NCBI RefSeq assembly: GCF_007859915.1 | Contig: NZ_SJPM01000001.1 | Span: 299,502 to 363,501 of the forward strand | Length of the DNA stretch: 64,000 nt | Source of the DNA: Neorhodopirellula pilleata | GTDB taxonomy: Bacteria > Planctomycetota > Planctomycetia > Pirellulales > Pirellulaceae | Direction: 5' to 3' | Shown: positions 1 through 9,361 of the stretch, piece after piece | Position numbering within the stretch: position 1 is the stretch's first letter | Layout: each line of letters begins with the position of its first letter | Translations under genes and position numbers: made by a program | Notes under the pieces: generated by a model | Database searches by the model: none | Seen by the model: the letters and a program-made list of their open reading frames with translations, nothing else | What the model was told of the DNA's origin: nothing

Positions 1-2
1 CC

Positions 3-1589
3 GAAGGCCAGAACTTGATCGCCGTGGCAGGAAAAGATTGGGAGAAAGGTGGCTCGAAGGCGGCACTGATGGCTTTAGCTGCATTCTCGGACGGCAGTTA
101 TCTCGGTACGGACGCGAGTTGGTCGGTGGCAACACAGGTGGGGGCGGATTGGAATCAGGCCGGCGAATTAAAGGGATTTGAGCCAGCCTCCGTGGTCGCT
201 CCATTTGGCGCAGCGCCGTATGGCGATGTGTTCAACAAACTAGAAGCCGCTGATGAAACTCGCCAACACATCGCGTTAATCGCCGCTCTACGAAAACCGG
301 ACTCGCAGAGAAATCGCGAAGAACAGAACCTGGTCGCCGCCGAGTTCGCGAAAACTAATTCCGACATGTCCAAACTCCTATTGACGATCAACGGCGAGAT
401 CGATGTCTTGCAAAAGTCGATCGATTCAGGCAGGACCAGTGTGATGGTCATGAAGGACGACGCACTCCATCGGAAGACGGCGATGTTGGAGCGTGGTCAG
501 TACGATCAACCAGGCGAGATTGTCGATGCCGGTATCCCATCGATCTTCGGCAGCCTGCCCGATTCGACTCCTCCCAACCGCATGGCCTTGGCGAATTGGT
601 TGACCGATCCTTCCAATCCGCTGACCGCTCGTGTGGCCGTCAATCGCTATTGGCAGTTACTGTTCGGGACTGGTTTGGTGAAAACATCCGAAGACTTTGG
701 TTCGCAAGGTGAATGGCCGTCGCATCCGGAGCTACTGGACTGGCTCGCAGCAGACTTCGTTGAATCGGGTTGGGATGTCCGGACGCTCATCAAAACGATG
801 ATGATGTCACGAACGTATCGCCAATCTTCAAACGTGAACGGGCGACTTTTAGAGCTTGATCCGTACAACCGACTCTATGCCCGGGCACCGAGGTACCGTT
901 TGTCCGCTGAAGCGATTCGTGACAGCGAATTAGCGATTGCCGGTTTGCTCAATTGGGAGATTGGTGGCCCGAGTGTCTTCCCGCCCCAACCGCTAGGGCT
1001 TTGGAAAGAAGTCAGCCACTTCGGTTACGGAGGTTTTTTTTCGGCCCAGCATTACTTCCCCGATCGCGACGAACAGGTCTACAGACGCAGCCTCTATACG
1101 TTTTGGAAACGCACTTCCCCACCGCCCGTGATGACCACGTTCGATGCGCCGACCCGTGAGACTTGCACCGCACGTCGGTCGCTGACCAATACTCCGTTGC
1201 AAGCACTCGTGTTGATGAATGCACCGCAATTTGTGGATGCCTCTCGCGGGTTGGCGGCAAGAATGCTACGTGCCAATGAATCTATGGAAGGACAGATTTC
1301 CTACGGTTTTCGTCTCGCCACATCGCGTGAACCCTCTTCCGAGGAACTCGCAATCTTGACCACCGCGTATCAAAAACAACTGGCTTACTTTGACGCATCT
1401 GCGGATCGAACGGCGAGTTTTTTAAGCGGCCAAGTTGACGACGATAACCAACCCGGTAGCGAGGAACAAAACGCCAGCGATCGGTCCACCCTAGATCCAC
1501 TGAAAAAAGCAAACGATTCGAAGTTCGCTGCGATGAGCTGCGTCGCTTCCCTGATTTTAAACCTAGATGAAACAATCACCCGCGAGTAA
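3..1589 (+). CDS. DUF1553 (PSD1) domain protein, 5' partial
   Basis: The frame is open to the left edge of the window, so this is the C-terminal part of a larger protein; a TTG at 15 is only an internal codon. The stretch VNRYWQLLFGTGLV (roughly residue 210), followed by SHPELLDWLA and a MMMSRTYRQS segment, is the signature of the DUF1553/PSD1 domain, which usually follows DUF1549 and a cytochrome-c-like PSCyt1 domain in secreted planctomycete proteins. Those upstream domains would lie outside the window. It is followed by a DUF1501 gene on the same strand, the standard pairing in this phylum. The biochemical role of the pair is not established; it is often linked with polysaccharide degradation loci. 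The family call is firm, the function is not. Confidence 0.88.
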   Translation, partial: EGQNLIAVAGKDWEKGGSKAALMALAAFSDGSYLGTDASWSVATQVGADWNQAGELKGFEPASVVAPFGAAPYGDVFNKLEAADETRQHIALIAALRKPDSQRNREEQNLVAAEFAKTNSDMSKLLLTINGEIDVLQKSIDSGRTSVMVMKDDALHRKTAMLERGQYDQPGEIVDAGIPSIFGSLPDSTPPNRMALANWLTDPSNPLTARVAVNRYWQLLFGTGLVKTSEDFGSQGEWPSHPELLDWLAADFVESGWDVRTLIKTMMMSRTYRQSSNVNGRLLELDPYNRLYARAPRYRLSAEAIRDSELAIAGLLNWEIGGPSVFPPQPLGLWKEVSHFGYGGFFSAQHYFPDRDEQVYRRSLYTFWKRTSPPPVMTTFDAPTRETCTARRSLTNTPLQALVLMNAPQFVDASRGLAARMLRANESMEGQISYGFRLATSREPSSEELAILTTAYQKQLAYFDASADRTASFLSGQVDDDNQPGSEEQNASDRSTLDPLKKANDSKFAAMSCVASLILNLDETITRE

Positions 1590-1596
1590 ACGCCTA

Positions 1597-1699
1597 AGAA
1601 CGTGTTTTAAAAAGGGGTCTGACCCTCTCCGGCGAGGCCAAAAACCCAATGAAATCGATTCGCCTCCAAAGGGTCAGACCCCTTTTTAAAACACGTTCT
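1597..1699. repeat. Palindromic GGGTCAGACCCC element, copy 1
   Basis: Two perfectly complementary 30-bp arms (1597-1626 and 1670-1699) flank a 43-bp centre. The inner arm is AAAAGGGGTCTGACCC and the outer arm starts AGAACGTGTTTT. A second copy at 46215-46316 shares the inner arm and, in the opposite orientation, the centre, but has a different outer arm. It lies 7 bp after the stop of the DUF1553 gene. It resembles REP-type elements mobilised by RAYT (IS200-like) transposases; no transposase is in this window. Confidence 0.85.
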
Positions 1700-1808
1700 A
1701 ACCGAATAGCGGTCTGACTCTTTGGAAGCAAGTCGGTTGACGTTACGGTTCCAGCTTCACCGACAAGGGTCGTCCCCCCTTTAAGATAGGCTTTAAAGTA
1801 CAAAGAAA

Positions 1809-3251
1809 ATGAATCCAAATCTTCTAGCCACTCGTCGCAGCTTCATCAGCCATGCCTTCGGAGGCGTTGGCGCGCTCGCGTTGGGGTCGATGCTCGATCG
1901 TAACGCGTTTGGAAGTGTCAAAGCCGTTGATTCGGGACTGCCGCACTTCCCACCGACTGCCAAACGCGTCATCTATCTGTTCATGTCAGGTGGTCCGTCC
2001 CATATTGATCTGTTCGATTACAAGCCGACGCTCATCCAGAATCACGGTGAAGAGTTGCCACCGAGCGTGCGAGGTGACCAGCGAGTCACCGGAATGACCT
2101 CGGGACAAAAAAAGTTCCTCGTTTGCGGGTCGATCGGAAAATTCGCACAGCGAGGGAAATCGGGCACTTGGGTCAGCGATCTGTTACCGTACACCAGCAA
2201 TGTCGTTGATGACATCGCGGTCATCCGCTCGATGAACACCGAAGCGATCAACCACGATCCCGGCATCACTTACATCAACACGGGTTCCCAAATTCCGGGG
2301 CAACCGAGCGCCGGCGCGTGGGCGAGCTACGGACTCGGCAGCGTTAACCAGAACATGCCCGCGTACGTCGTGTTGCTCTCCCAGGGCACCGGCAAGAACC
2401 CCGGCCAACCGATTTTTTCGCGTCTCTGGGGCAGTGGTTATTTACCGTCCAATCATCAAGGTGTGATGCTTCGCAGTAGTGGCGATCCAGTTCTGTATCT
2501 GAACGATCCGCCCGGCATTACACGCGAAAACCGGCGTGAACAACTCGACGATTTAGCAGCACTGAATCGCCTCAAATTCAAAGACAGCGGCGATCCAGAA
2601 ATCGAAACTCGCATCTCGCAATACGAAATGGCCTTCCGAATGCAAGCCGCTGCACCGGAGATTGCTGATTTGTCGGACGAACCCGAGAGCACGTTCGAAC
2701 TGTACGGCCAAGACGCACGGCAACCAGGCTCCTATGCGTTCAACTGCCTGATGGCCCGACGGATGGCGGAACGTGATGTCCGATTCATTCAGCTCTTTCA
2801 TCGCGGCTGGGACCAACACGTTAACCTGGAACGCGAACTCAAAGCTCAGTGCCGCGACACCGATCAAGCCTCCGCGGCGCTGGTTACCGATTTGAAAACC
2901 CGCGGATTGCTCGACGATACTTTGGTGATTTGGGGAGGCGAATTTGGACGCACCGCTTATAGCCAAGGCGCTCTGGGAAGTGGCCGTGACCACCACGGTC
3001 GATGCTTCAGCATGTGGATGGCCGGTGGCGGTGTTCAAGGAGGCGTGTCGCACGGTACGACCGACGAGTTTGCGTACAATATCGCGGAAAACGGGGTCCA
3101 TATCCGCGACCTCAATGCAACGATGTTGCATTGCCTGGGCATCGACCACGAACGATTTACCTACCGATTTCAAGGGCTCGACCAACGACTCACCGGCGTC
3201 GAGGAAGCTCACGTCGTGAAAGACGTATTGATCAGTGTCGGGGGCCATTAG
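1809..3251 (+). CDS. DUF1501 family secreted protein with Tat signal
   Basis: The protein has 480 aa. The N-terminus carries a twin-arginine signal ([12 protein letters not shown], then a hydrophobic run to about residue 30). The body shows DUF1501 hallmarks: [18 protein letters not shown] near residue 55, a central [14 protein letters not shown] segment, and GGEFGRT followed by [17 protein letters not shown] near residue 380. DUF1501 proteins belong to the alkaline-phosphatase/sulfatase-like superfamily and are predicted to be exported folded. It follows the DUF1553 gene after a gap of about 220 bp containing the palindromic element, so co-transcription may be interrupted. Substrate and activity are unknown. 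Its 3' end faces the epimerase gene with only 6 bp between stops. Confidence 0.9.
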   Translation: MNPNLLATRRSFISHAFGGVGALALGSMLDRNAFGSVKAVDSGLPHFPPTAKRVIYLFMSGGPSHIDLFDYKPTLIQNHGEELPPSVRGDQRVTGMTSGQKKFLVCGSIGKFAQRGKSGTWVSDLLPYTSNVVDDIAVIRSMNTEAINHDPGITYINTGSQIPGQPSAGAWASYGLGSVNQNMPAYVVLLSQGTGKNPGQPIFSRLWGSGYLPSNHQGVMLRSSGDPVLYLNDPPGITRENRREQLDDLAALNRLKFKDSGDPEIETRISQYEMAFRMQAAAPEIADLSDEPESTFELYGQDARQPGSYAFNCLMARRMAERDVRFIQLFHRGWDQHVNLERELKAQCRDTDQASAALVTDLKTRGLLDDTLVIWGGEFGRTAYSQGALGSGRDHHGRCFSMWMAGGGVQGGVSHGTTDEFAYNIAENGVHIRDLNATMLHCLGIDHERFTYRFQGLDQRLTGVEEAHVVKDVLISVGGH

Positions 3252-3257
3252 TCCCAT

Positions 3258-4436
3258 TCACATGTCAAGCCCGTTGCCGAGCGTTCGCCAGCAGGTCAAT
3301 TGCATGCGAGGTAAGTGAAATGGGCCTTTCCAGAGGTTGCCTTTCAGAGGCACGCTGATGCGGCCGTCACGGTGTAAGTATCCGTACCATTCGCCGTGCT
3401 CGGTGTCGGGAAAATGCTCGTACGACCAATCGTGCACTTGCCGGTGCCAGTCGGAGTACTTGGCGTCGCCGGTTAGTTGATACGCCATCAGCGTTGCGAT
3501 GATGGTTTCATTATGCGGCCACCAAAACTTCATGTCGTGCCAGTATTCTTGAACCGGCAAACCGTTGACGTCAACGAAGTAAAGCATCCCTCCGTATTGC
3601 TGGTCCCATCCTCGACGCCACATCCAGTCGAGCATTTCGCAACCCAGCCGGATCAACGACGCGTCGCCGCGATGCCGGCCTTCGGCCATGATGAACCAGG
3701 CCCCTTCGATCGCATGGCCCGGATTGAGCGTGCGGCCGTCGAAATGGTCGATCAAACCACCGTCGAGGGCCACCGTTTCCATCACGCACTGTATGTCGGG
3801 CTTGAGATGATAGCGGCGAATGTCTTCGATCGCCCCGTCGATGATCGCGTCGGCGTCGGGAAGGTCGATTGAATCTCGCAGTTCTTGAGCGGTGTTGATC
3901 GTGATCATCGGAAAACCGATCCCGCGCGTCGGGCGAACGTCGGTGAACTTCGGCTGCACGCCTTGAGGGTTTCGATTGTGATCGAGAAAACGTCGAAAAC
4001 AGGCTTCTGCTTTCCTCGCGTACTCGTCTTCGCCGGTTGCCTTGGCGAATTCACCGTAGGCGATTGCGGCGAAGCTTTCACTAAACGCGTAACGGCGTTT
4101 ACGGATCGGCCGGCCATCGCGCGTCAGATGAAACCACATCCGACCGTCGGCCGGATCGAAACCGTGACGGTCGATGAAATCGATCCCGTGCCGGGCGAGC
4201 GCCAGCCATTCGTTGCGTGGCTGCACGTTGTTGTAAAGTTCACCCAGCAGCCACGTGAACCGGCACTGTTGCCAAACGCCTTTGTCGGTATCGATGACCG
4301 TTCCGTCGCGATCGAGCGACATCGTGAACCCGCCATGCTCCCGATCGACGCAGTGCCGCATCCAAAACGGCACCACGTCGTTTAGCAAGCCATCTCGATA
4401 TGTCGCAATCAGCTCGCGGCGTTCAGTGGGGTTCAT
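3258..4436 (-). CDS. N-acylglucosamine 2-epimerase (AGE/RnBP family)
   Basis: The protein has 392 aa, the normal length for the AGE family of (alpha/alpha)6-barrel epimerases. Recognisable family segments are WMRHCVDREHGGF near residue 24, KGVWQQCRFTWLLGELYN, RRYAFSESFAAIAYGEFA, NPGHAIEGAWFIMAE near residue 240, and KFWWPHNETIIATL near residue 305; the histidines in the last two are the usual catalytic pair. The expected reaction is interconversion of ManNAc and GlcNAc in the cytoplasm. It is the last gene of the minus-strand unit that begins with a lipoprotein and a DUF1559 gene. It sits beside sialidase and sialate lyase genes, which makes ManNAc the likely substrate. Cellobiose 2-epimerase is the main alternative for the fold, but context argues against it. 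Confidence 0.88.
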   Translation of the reverse strand: MNPTERRELIATYRDGLLNDVVPFWMRHCVDREHGGFTMSLDRDGTVIDTDKGVWQQCRFTWLLGELYNNVQPRNEWLALARHGIDFIDRHGFDPADGRMWFHLTRDGRPIRKRRYAFSESFAAIAYGEFAKATGEDEYARKAEACFRRFLDHNRNPQGVQPKFTDVRPTRGIGFPMITINTAQELRDSIDLPDADAIIDGAIEDIRRYHLKPDIQCVMETVALDGGLIDHFDGRTLNPGHAIEGAWFIMAEGRHRGDASLIRLGCEMLDWMWRRGWDQQYGGMLYFVDVNGLPVQEYWHDMKFWWPHNETIIATLMAYQLTGDAKYSDWHRQVHDWSYEHFPDTEHGEWYGYLHRDGRISVPLKGNLWKGPFHLPRMQLTCWRTLGNGLDM

Positions 4437-4491
4437 GTGGTTTCACTTGCTTCATCAGGTCAAACCAATGCTCAAAACAGCGGTGCGGCAC

Positions 4492-5718
4492 TCAGAATTC
4501 TCCTTCGAGAATCTCGCTGTTCGCTTTGGTTCCGAGGGCTCCCCACAAACCAAACGGGCTCTTCAATCCAGGAGCCAGCGTTCCCCCAGTGCCGGTGTGC
4601 GAGACCATCGGGCCGCTGACGTTGCCCGATTCGATCGAGTCGGTGACGAACCGGATCGCGCCGTCGCCCATCAACACGTGGCAACCGCCTTGATGTCGAC
4701 TGCTCGGCGGAAAAATGCCCCAGCGGAAGATGTCCGTGGCGGAAGTGTCGTAACAGACCGGCGCATTGGGAGGTAAAATCGTGGTGATGCCGGTAAACAT
4801 CGCCAGACCGTAGGCCCATTTGTAGCCACGACGCTCCTCAACGCTTCCCGAGATCAATGTGGCAGCGGCCCAAAACCGTGGTCGTTGGGTATCGGTTCCT
4901 TGGTAGCAGCGACTCGAATTGAGATGATGGCCTGTGATCCCACGTCGAACCTGCGTCGTGATATCACGGTCTCCCAAATCGGTATTGAATTCGCCGGCCA
5001 TGACCGTATTGGCCAGTCCGTCAAGGATGTCGCGGAACTTGGGTTCTAATGCCCCGTGAGCGAAGACGCCGCGTTGCGTGCGTTTGGCGTCCGCCGCAGT
5101 GCCGAGTGCTTGTCCATATTGATCGGTGATCCCTTGGTATTGGTAGTACAGTGAATCACCCAGGCAGACACCATAATTGGTTCGACCCTGCGCGGGTAAG
5201 CCGACACCAGGATCGCTTGGGCAACGATAGCTCGCGATTGACGTCAGCCAGGGTGTGTACGGCCCTTGAGTGTTGTGGTCATCGACCAGCATCCACGGAC
5301 TCGGGCCCATGGCGGCGTAGCGACGACCCGCGTTCGCATGCGGCGGCTGGACCGCGAAAGGATTGCTGATTTGTTCCCACATCGCTTGCTGCTCGATGAA
5401 CGGCAGCAATCCCACTAGCGCACTGAGTTGGTTCATGTTCGTGCCGCCGCCGGTCGCCGTCGGCGTGTAGGTGCTGGCCCATGACGACCCGGGATTGCGT
5501 TTGGTACCACCCGACTGCGCCGGCAATTGATTGTAGGCGGAATGGTAGTTGTGGAAACCAAGGCCGATCTGCTTAAAGTTGTTGCTACAACTCATCCGCC
5601 GCGCCGCTTCGCGGGCGGCCTGAACGGCCGGCAACAATAAACCGACCAGCACGCCAATGATGGCAATGACTACCAGCAACTCCACAAGTGTGAAGCCGCG
5701 TTTTCGAACAGGATTCAT
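4492..5718 (-). CDS. DUF1559 protein with type IV pilin-like N-terminus
   Basis: The protein has 408 aa. It starts with a prepilin-type methylation motif, [20 protein letters not shown], in which cleavage before F would leave the conserved Glu at position 5. It continues into the planctomycete DUF1559 signature ([20 protein letters not shown], then [14 protein letters not shown]). Near the C-terminus there is the family's [19 protein letters not shown] motif. Such proteins resemble major pseudopilins and are greatly expanded in planctomycetes; they are membrane-anchored by the pilin helix. It is downstream of a small lipoprotein gene and 55 bp upstream of the AGE epimerase gene, so it appears to be part of the sialic acid regulon. 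A role in substrate capture at the surface is inference only. Confidence 0.92.
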   Translation of the reverse strand: MNPVRKRGFTLVELLVVIAIIGVLVGLLLPAVQAAREAARRMSCSNNFKQIGLGFHNYHSAYNQLPAQSGGTKRNPGSSWASTYTPTATGGGTNMNQLSALVGLLPFIEQQAMWEQISNPFAVQPPHANAGRRYAAMGPSPWMLVDDHNTQGPYTPWLTSIASYRCPSDPGVGLPAQGRTNYGVCLGDSLYYQYQGITDQYGQALGTAADAKRTQRGVFAHGALEPKFRDILDGLANTVMAGEFNTDLGDRDITTQVRRGITGHHLNSSRCYQGTDTQRPRFWAAATLISGSVEERRGYKWAYGLAMFTGITTILPPNAPVCYDTSATDIFRWGIFPPSSRHQGGCHVLMGDGAIRFVTDSIESGNVSGPMVSHTGTGGTLAPGLKSPFGLWGALGTKANSEILEGEF

Positions 5719-5775
5719 CGAAACACCTTTTGGTTATCAAGAAACAAAAAACAATGACCTGCAATCAATTAGGGT

Positions 5776-5979
5776 TCATTCGCCTTCGGCACCGGGAAGG
5801 GACGCAGGACCGCCGATTCCGGTCGGCTCCTGACCATTGCTCTTTGGCGCGTCGGGATTGCCCTGAAGATATTGTTCCAAATCACTTGTTTGCGGAGCGG
5901 AACTGCTAACGCCACAACCGATCGCGATAAGGCACAAGAAAAGGAACATCAAACCGATCTGAAACCGTGGCGATGACAT
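5776..5979 (-). CDS. Small lipoprotein preceding DUF1559 gene
   Basis: I place the start at the ATG at 5979 because GGAG (5986-5989) lies 6 bp upstream of it; a longer frame reaches 6003 but lacks a good ribosome site and would nearly touch the operator at 6014. The 67-aa product has a hydrophobic signal ending in LIAIGC, a good lipobox, followed by a short polar Pro/Gly-rich tail (mature part about 45 aa). Small lipoproteins of this type commonly sit directly upstream of DUF1559 genes in planctomycetes. Function unknown; probably an envelope accessory to the pilin-like protein. First gene of the minus-strand unit of the sialic acid locus. Confidence 0.75.
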   Translation of the reverse strand: MSSPRFQIGLMFLFLCLIAIGCGVSSSAPQTSDLEQYLQGNPDAPKSNGQEPTGIGGPASLPGAEGE

Positions 5980-5985
5980 CGAACA

Positions 5986-5989
5986 CTCC
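5986..5989 (-). promoter_or_regulatory. Ribosome binding site deciding the lipoprotein start
   Basis: On the minus strand GGAG lies 6 bp before the ATG at 5979. This is the reason for preferring that start over the ATG at 6003. Confidence 0.55.
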
Positions 5990-6013
5990 GGGGCGTTGGA
6001 CAAATAGGAAATG

Positions 6014-6029
6014 TGTTATAACGCGTTAT
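6014..6029. promoter_or_regulatory. Predicted GntR/NanR-type operator, lipoprotein-DUF1559-AGE unit
   Basis: The sequence is TGTTATAACGCGTTAT and contains the perfect 12-bp palindrome ATAACGCGTTAT (6018-6029). It lies 35 bp upstream of the lipoprotein start. It matches the element at 7112 in 14 of 16 positions, differing only at the central dinucleotide. FadR-subfamily GntR regulators bind GT/AC-type short palindromes, and the only such regulator nearby is encoded between the two sites. Binding is inferred from this symmetry and placement. Confidence 0.65.
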
Positions 6030-6118
6030 CCCGCCTGCGGAGAGCTGATGGTGGGCGGGTTTTGTATCTTCGAATGCGTCCATGCATCGTGTCTTTGTCC
6101 AGGCTGACGGGGTCTCGG

Positions 6119-6847
6119 TCAGTTGGCGCGGCCTTTTTGGCTCAAAAAATCGAGCACCACGTGGCGACCACGTTGGATCGAATCGCTCATCAGTTTTCGA
6201 GCAAGGTCGGCGTCGCGGTCGCGAAGTGCGTCGATTAGCTGAGACTTCGATTGGCAGGTTTCTGCCGCCACCTCGTAGGTCAGCAATCCGGGATCACTCC
6301 GCTGGGCCTCGAACACGTTGACGATCGCCAAGTTATCTCGGATGACTTTGGCGAGCACCTCGTTGCGTGACGCCTCAACGAGCAGTTCGTGAAAGTCCGT
6401 CTCGTCGTCGAGCCATCGATTGAGCTGTCGTTTGGTGCTGTGGGGCTTATTGTTTTGCCGGATCTCGGCGGCAGTTTGTTTGAAACGTTCGAGTAACTCA
6501 TCCAACGCGTGTAGTTCGCTGACGCTGATGTACCGAGCCGCTTCGGCGGCCGCACAACTTTCCAAGGCATCTCGCAGGACATAAAGATTGTCGAGCGATT
6601 GACGAGTCGGTTTACGGACGAACGCGCCCGCACCCGGTACGTGTTCGACCAATCCCTCGCTGGCGAGCCGATGGATGGCTTCACGCACCGGAATCACGCT
6701 GACACCGATCTTTGCGGCGAGCGATCGGTTCACCAACCGTTCTCCGGGCGTCATTTCGCCGCGAGACAATTGGTCACGAATGTATTGGTAAGATTTTTCG
6801 GCGAGACTCTGATCCATGGCAATCGGCGGGGACTTGCGTGAGGGCAT
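6119..6847 (-). CDS. GntR family regulator, FadR/FCD subfamily (NanR-like)
   Basis: The protein has 242 aa (231 if the second Met at 6817 is used). The N-terminal winged helix includes SYQYIRDQLSRGEMTPGERL, then SVIPVREAIHRLASEGLVE, a classic GntR recognition helix region (about residues 20-80). The all-helical FCD effector domain follows (YVLRDALESCAAAEAARY onward, about 90-230). The usual FCD metal ligands are only partly obvious: DDETDFHELLVEASRN supplies an Asp and a His, but the later histidines of the family are not evident. The gene lies between the two halves of the sialic acid locus. Matching operators stand in front of both halves, so it is probably a repressor released by sialic acid or a breakdown product. 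Confidence 0.85.
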   Translation of the reverse strand: MPSRKSPPIAMDQSLAEKSYQYIRDQLSRGEMTPGERLVNRSLAAKIGVSVIPVREAIHRLASEGLVEHVPGAGAFVRKPTRQSLDNLYVLRDALESCAAAEAARYISVSELHALDELLERFKQTAAEIRQNNKPHSTKRQLNRWLDDETDFHELLVEASRNEVLAKVIRDNLAIVNVFEAQRSDPGLLTYEVAAETCQSKSQLIDALRDRDADLARKLMSDSIQRGRHVVLDFLSQKGRAN

Positions 6848-7164
6848 TAGCGTGGCCTGACGAATCGGTGTTAAGACGGGTCAAAAAAGTGGTCGCATCG
6901 AGATAAGGTCATAGGAACGCGTTTCAATATTGACAGACCTCAATAACACCATCCGGTATACAAATTCTAAAAATCAGAAAGTCGAAAATGATGCGAAACA
7001 AGCGACCATTTTCGCGTTCCAAATCCTTACCGGCTTTACCCAGTTCCGCACCGATTCGTCAGGCCAGCATTAGCGGGGGTTGCAGGACGTTCGGCCTGTC
7101 ACTACGCTTCATGTTATAACATGTTATATTTTCAGCCGCAAGCGTTTCTCCACAGGATCTCGGC
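6848..7164. other. Divergent intergenic region, regulator / sialidase
   Basis: This is a 317-bp non-coding gap, AT-richer than its surroundings in the middle (about 6930-6990), where the promoter of the regulator is likely. A GGTATAC sequence at about 6955 resembles the GGTATA half-sites known for E. coli NanR, but it is single and unconvincing. The one clear site is the operator at 7112-7128. Confidence 0.5.
7112..7128. promoter_or_regulatory. Predicted GntR/NanR-type operator, sialidase-nanA-symporter unit
   Basis: The sequence is TGTTATAACATGTTATA, holding the perfect palindrome ATAACATGTTAT (7116-7127). It ends 36 bp before the sialidase ATG. It has the same TGTTATAAC..GTTAT framework as the site at 6014, and I saw no third copy of the framework elsewhere in the window. 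Its position would let a repressor block the plus-strand unit. Confidence 0.65.
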
Positions 7165-9324
7165 ATGATTGGTCACCGTTCGGGCTACGGTCCGGTTCCA
7201 CGACATTGCCGCACACCGCGAACCGGATCGGCTCCCATTAACGGCCGAAAAATTTATGTGGGCGTCAGGGTTTCGTCAGTCGCTTGCCTACTATGGCTTA
7301 GTTCCGTCGGCGGAACCGGGGCGATCGCGGACGATTTCGAGGACGCACCGGCGGGGCCGTTCGAACGCATGCAGACCGACCTTGGTGTGTGGCAGGTGAT
7401 CGACTCGACCGACGCCGACCGAGCGCTGATCGAGAGTGAGCATGCCAGTTGGGGTCGTCACTGTTTGCAAATCACTGGAAAGCACTTGGGGCAAGATCCC
7501 CGTGAGGGCATGACAACCGTCGAGTTGAAACTAGCCCATCGGCCCGACGCCGATTCGGAGCTTTCTTTCGTTGCCGAACGCTGGACATCGAAGCCTCCGT
7601 TTTCATTCCGGATCGACGCCTTGAACGATTCGGACTGGACCGAGATTTACAACGGTGACAGTCTCATCGAAGTCGGTCGATCCTTCCGTTCTAAAATCAA
7701 AATCTCACTCGGAGAATCGCCACCGATGCGATTGCGTTTTCGCATCAATAGTCCGCCGGCGACGGGTGTCTTGATCGATCATGTTCGGATCGCGGCACCG
7801 AAGCCGCAAGTAGTTGTCGGCGTCGAGTCCCCCGCAGTGACTTTGCCGGCTCTCATCGGTAAACCGCTTGCACCGCTCGCCAAGTTACGAATCGAAACGA
7901 ACGGAACCTTGCAACCGGTCTCGATCAGGACGATCGCGATGGAACTGGATGCGACCACCGATCTCAATGATCTTGCTTCCGTGGAATTGGTCTTTGGCGG
8001 AGAAGCAAATGCATTGACCGATGGCAAGCGGGTCGATGTGACGCCGCAGTTGCGACCGGGTCGCCGTGAATTCACGGTCACGTGCCCGGAATCTTGGGGG
8101 CCGTTGGTCGAGGGTGGCAATCATGTTTGGGTCGCTTGTTCCCTTAGCAAGCATGCGGACATCAGCCATCGCGTTGGTGCCAGATTCAGTTCAATCACGT
8201 TTTCCGACGGGCGAGTGATCCCGCTCGAAGGGGCTCGAAATGCGCAGCGGATGGGCATTTCGCTGCGTGACGGCGGTGCCGATGGCGTCCACACGTATCG
8301 GATTCCGGGCTTGGCCACGACGAACGCCGGAACCTTGATCGCCGTTTATGACATAAGATATCGTGGCGGGGGTGATCTGCCGGGAGACATTGATGTCGGC
8401 ATGTCCCGCTCGACCGATGGCGGTCGGACGTGGGAGCCGATGCGGGTGATCATGGATATGGGTGATGATCCTGCGTGGCGATACGATGGAATCGGCGATC
8501 CTGCGGTGCTTGTCGATCGCAACACGGGCACCATTTGGGTTGCGGGTTTGTGGAGCCACGGCAATCGTGGTTGGTGGGGCACGGGGCCGGGACTCTCGCC
8601 CGAGGAAACGGGGCAATTGGTGCTCGTTCGCAGCGACGACGACGGACGGACTTGGTCAGCCCCGATCAACATCACCGACCAAGTCAAACGTCCCGAATGG
8701 TGTTTATTGTTTCAGGGGCCGGGAATGGGCATCACGATGCGTGACGGAACGCTCGTGTTCGCCGCCCAATATCAAGACTCCGTGTCGAACAAACGTTTGC
8801 CTCGATCGACGATCATTTACTCACGCGATCACGGAATCCACTGGAGCATCGGCACCGGCGCTTTCGATGACACGACCGAAGCGCAGGTGGTGGAATCTGA
8901 ACCGGGCGTGTTGATGCTGAACTGTCGTTACAATCGGGCCGGCGTTCGAGTGGTGATGACAACCCGCGACATGGGTCAAACGTGGCAAAGGCACCCGACC
9001 TCCGAGCGTTCGCTGATCGAGCCGGGGGCTTGCATGGCGAGTCTCATCGACGCGAGCGGCGTCCGAAACCGATCGAGCGATTGGCTGTTGTTTTCCAACC
9101 CCAACCATCCAAGCGTTCGAAGCCACATCACCGTGCGGGCGTCGCCCGACCGAGGATTGACGTGGCCGGCCGAGCATCAGATCTTGCTCGACGAAGGTCG
9201 CGGCGCAGGCTATTCTTGCCTGACGATGATCGACGAACACACCGTCGGGATCCTGTACGAAGGAAGCCAGGCCCACTTGACCTTCCAACGCATCCCGCTG
9301 AGTGAATGGGTCGATCACCAATGA
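7165..9324 (+). CDS. Secreted exo-alpha-sialidase (BNR repeats, GH33-like)
   Basis: The protein has 719 aa. The ATG at 7165 has AGGA 7 bp upstream; a GTG at 7258 would start nearer the hydrophobic signal (about residues 33-55) and remains possible. The N-terminal 360 residues look like a sialidase-associated beta-sandwich region. The catalytic six-bladed propeller starts at HTYRIPGL (about residue 377), which carries the first arginine of the triad. Asp-boxes follow: STDGGRTW, SDDDGRTW, SRDHGIHW, TRDMGQTW, SPDRGLTW. It would release terminal sialic acid outside the cytoplasm. It is first in a unit with nanA and the mutarotase-symporter and is preceded by the operator at 7112. Other BNR hydrolases are possible, but the locus supports sialidase. 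Confidence 0.9.
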   Translation: MIGHRSGYGPVPRHCRTPRTGSAPINGRKIYVGVRVSSVACLLWLSSVGGTGAIADDFEDAPAGPFERMQTDLGVWQVIDSTDADRALIESEHASWGRHCLQITGKHLGQDPREGMTTVELKLAHRPDADSELSFVAERWTSKPPFSFRIDALNDSDWTEIYNGDSLIEVGRSFRSKIKISLGESPPMRLRFRINSPPATGVLIDHVRIAAPKPQVVVGVESPAVTLPALIGKPLAPLAKLRIETNGTLQPVSIRTIAMELDATTDLNDLASVELVFGGEANALTDGKRVDVTPQLRPGRREFTVTCPESWGPLVEGGNHVWVACSLSKHADISHRVGARFSSITFSDGRVIPLEGARNAQRMGISLRDGGADGVHTYRIPGLATTNAGTLIAVYDIRYRGGGDLPGDIDVGMSRSTDGGRTWEPMRVIMDMGDDPAWRYDGIGDPAVLVDRNTGTIWVAGLWSHGNRGWWGTGPGLSPEETGQLVLVRSDDDGRTWSAPINITDQVKRPEWCLLFQGPGMGITMRDGTLVFAAQYQDSVSNKRLPRSTIIYSRDHGIHWSIGTGAFDDTTEAQVVESEPGVLMLNCRYNRAGVRVVMTTRDMGQTWQRHPTSERSLIEPGACMASLIDASGVRNRSSDWLLFSNPNHPSVRSHITVRASPDRGLTWPAEHQILLDEGRGAGYSCLTMIDEHTVGILYEGSQAHLTFQRIPLSEWVDHQ

Positions 9325-9361
9325 AATCACGAATCCAACTTTTCATTTTAAAGCGTCCTTC

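Noticed and set aside
6950..6962. E. coli NanR-type GGTATA site upstream of the regulator
   Set aside because: Only one GGTATA half-site is present, without the direct repeats required; the TGTTATAAC palindromes are much stronger candidates.
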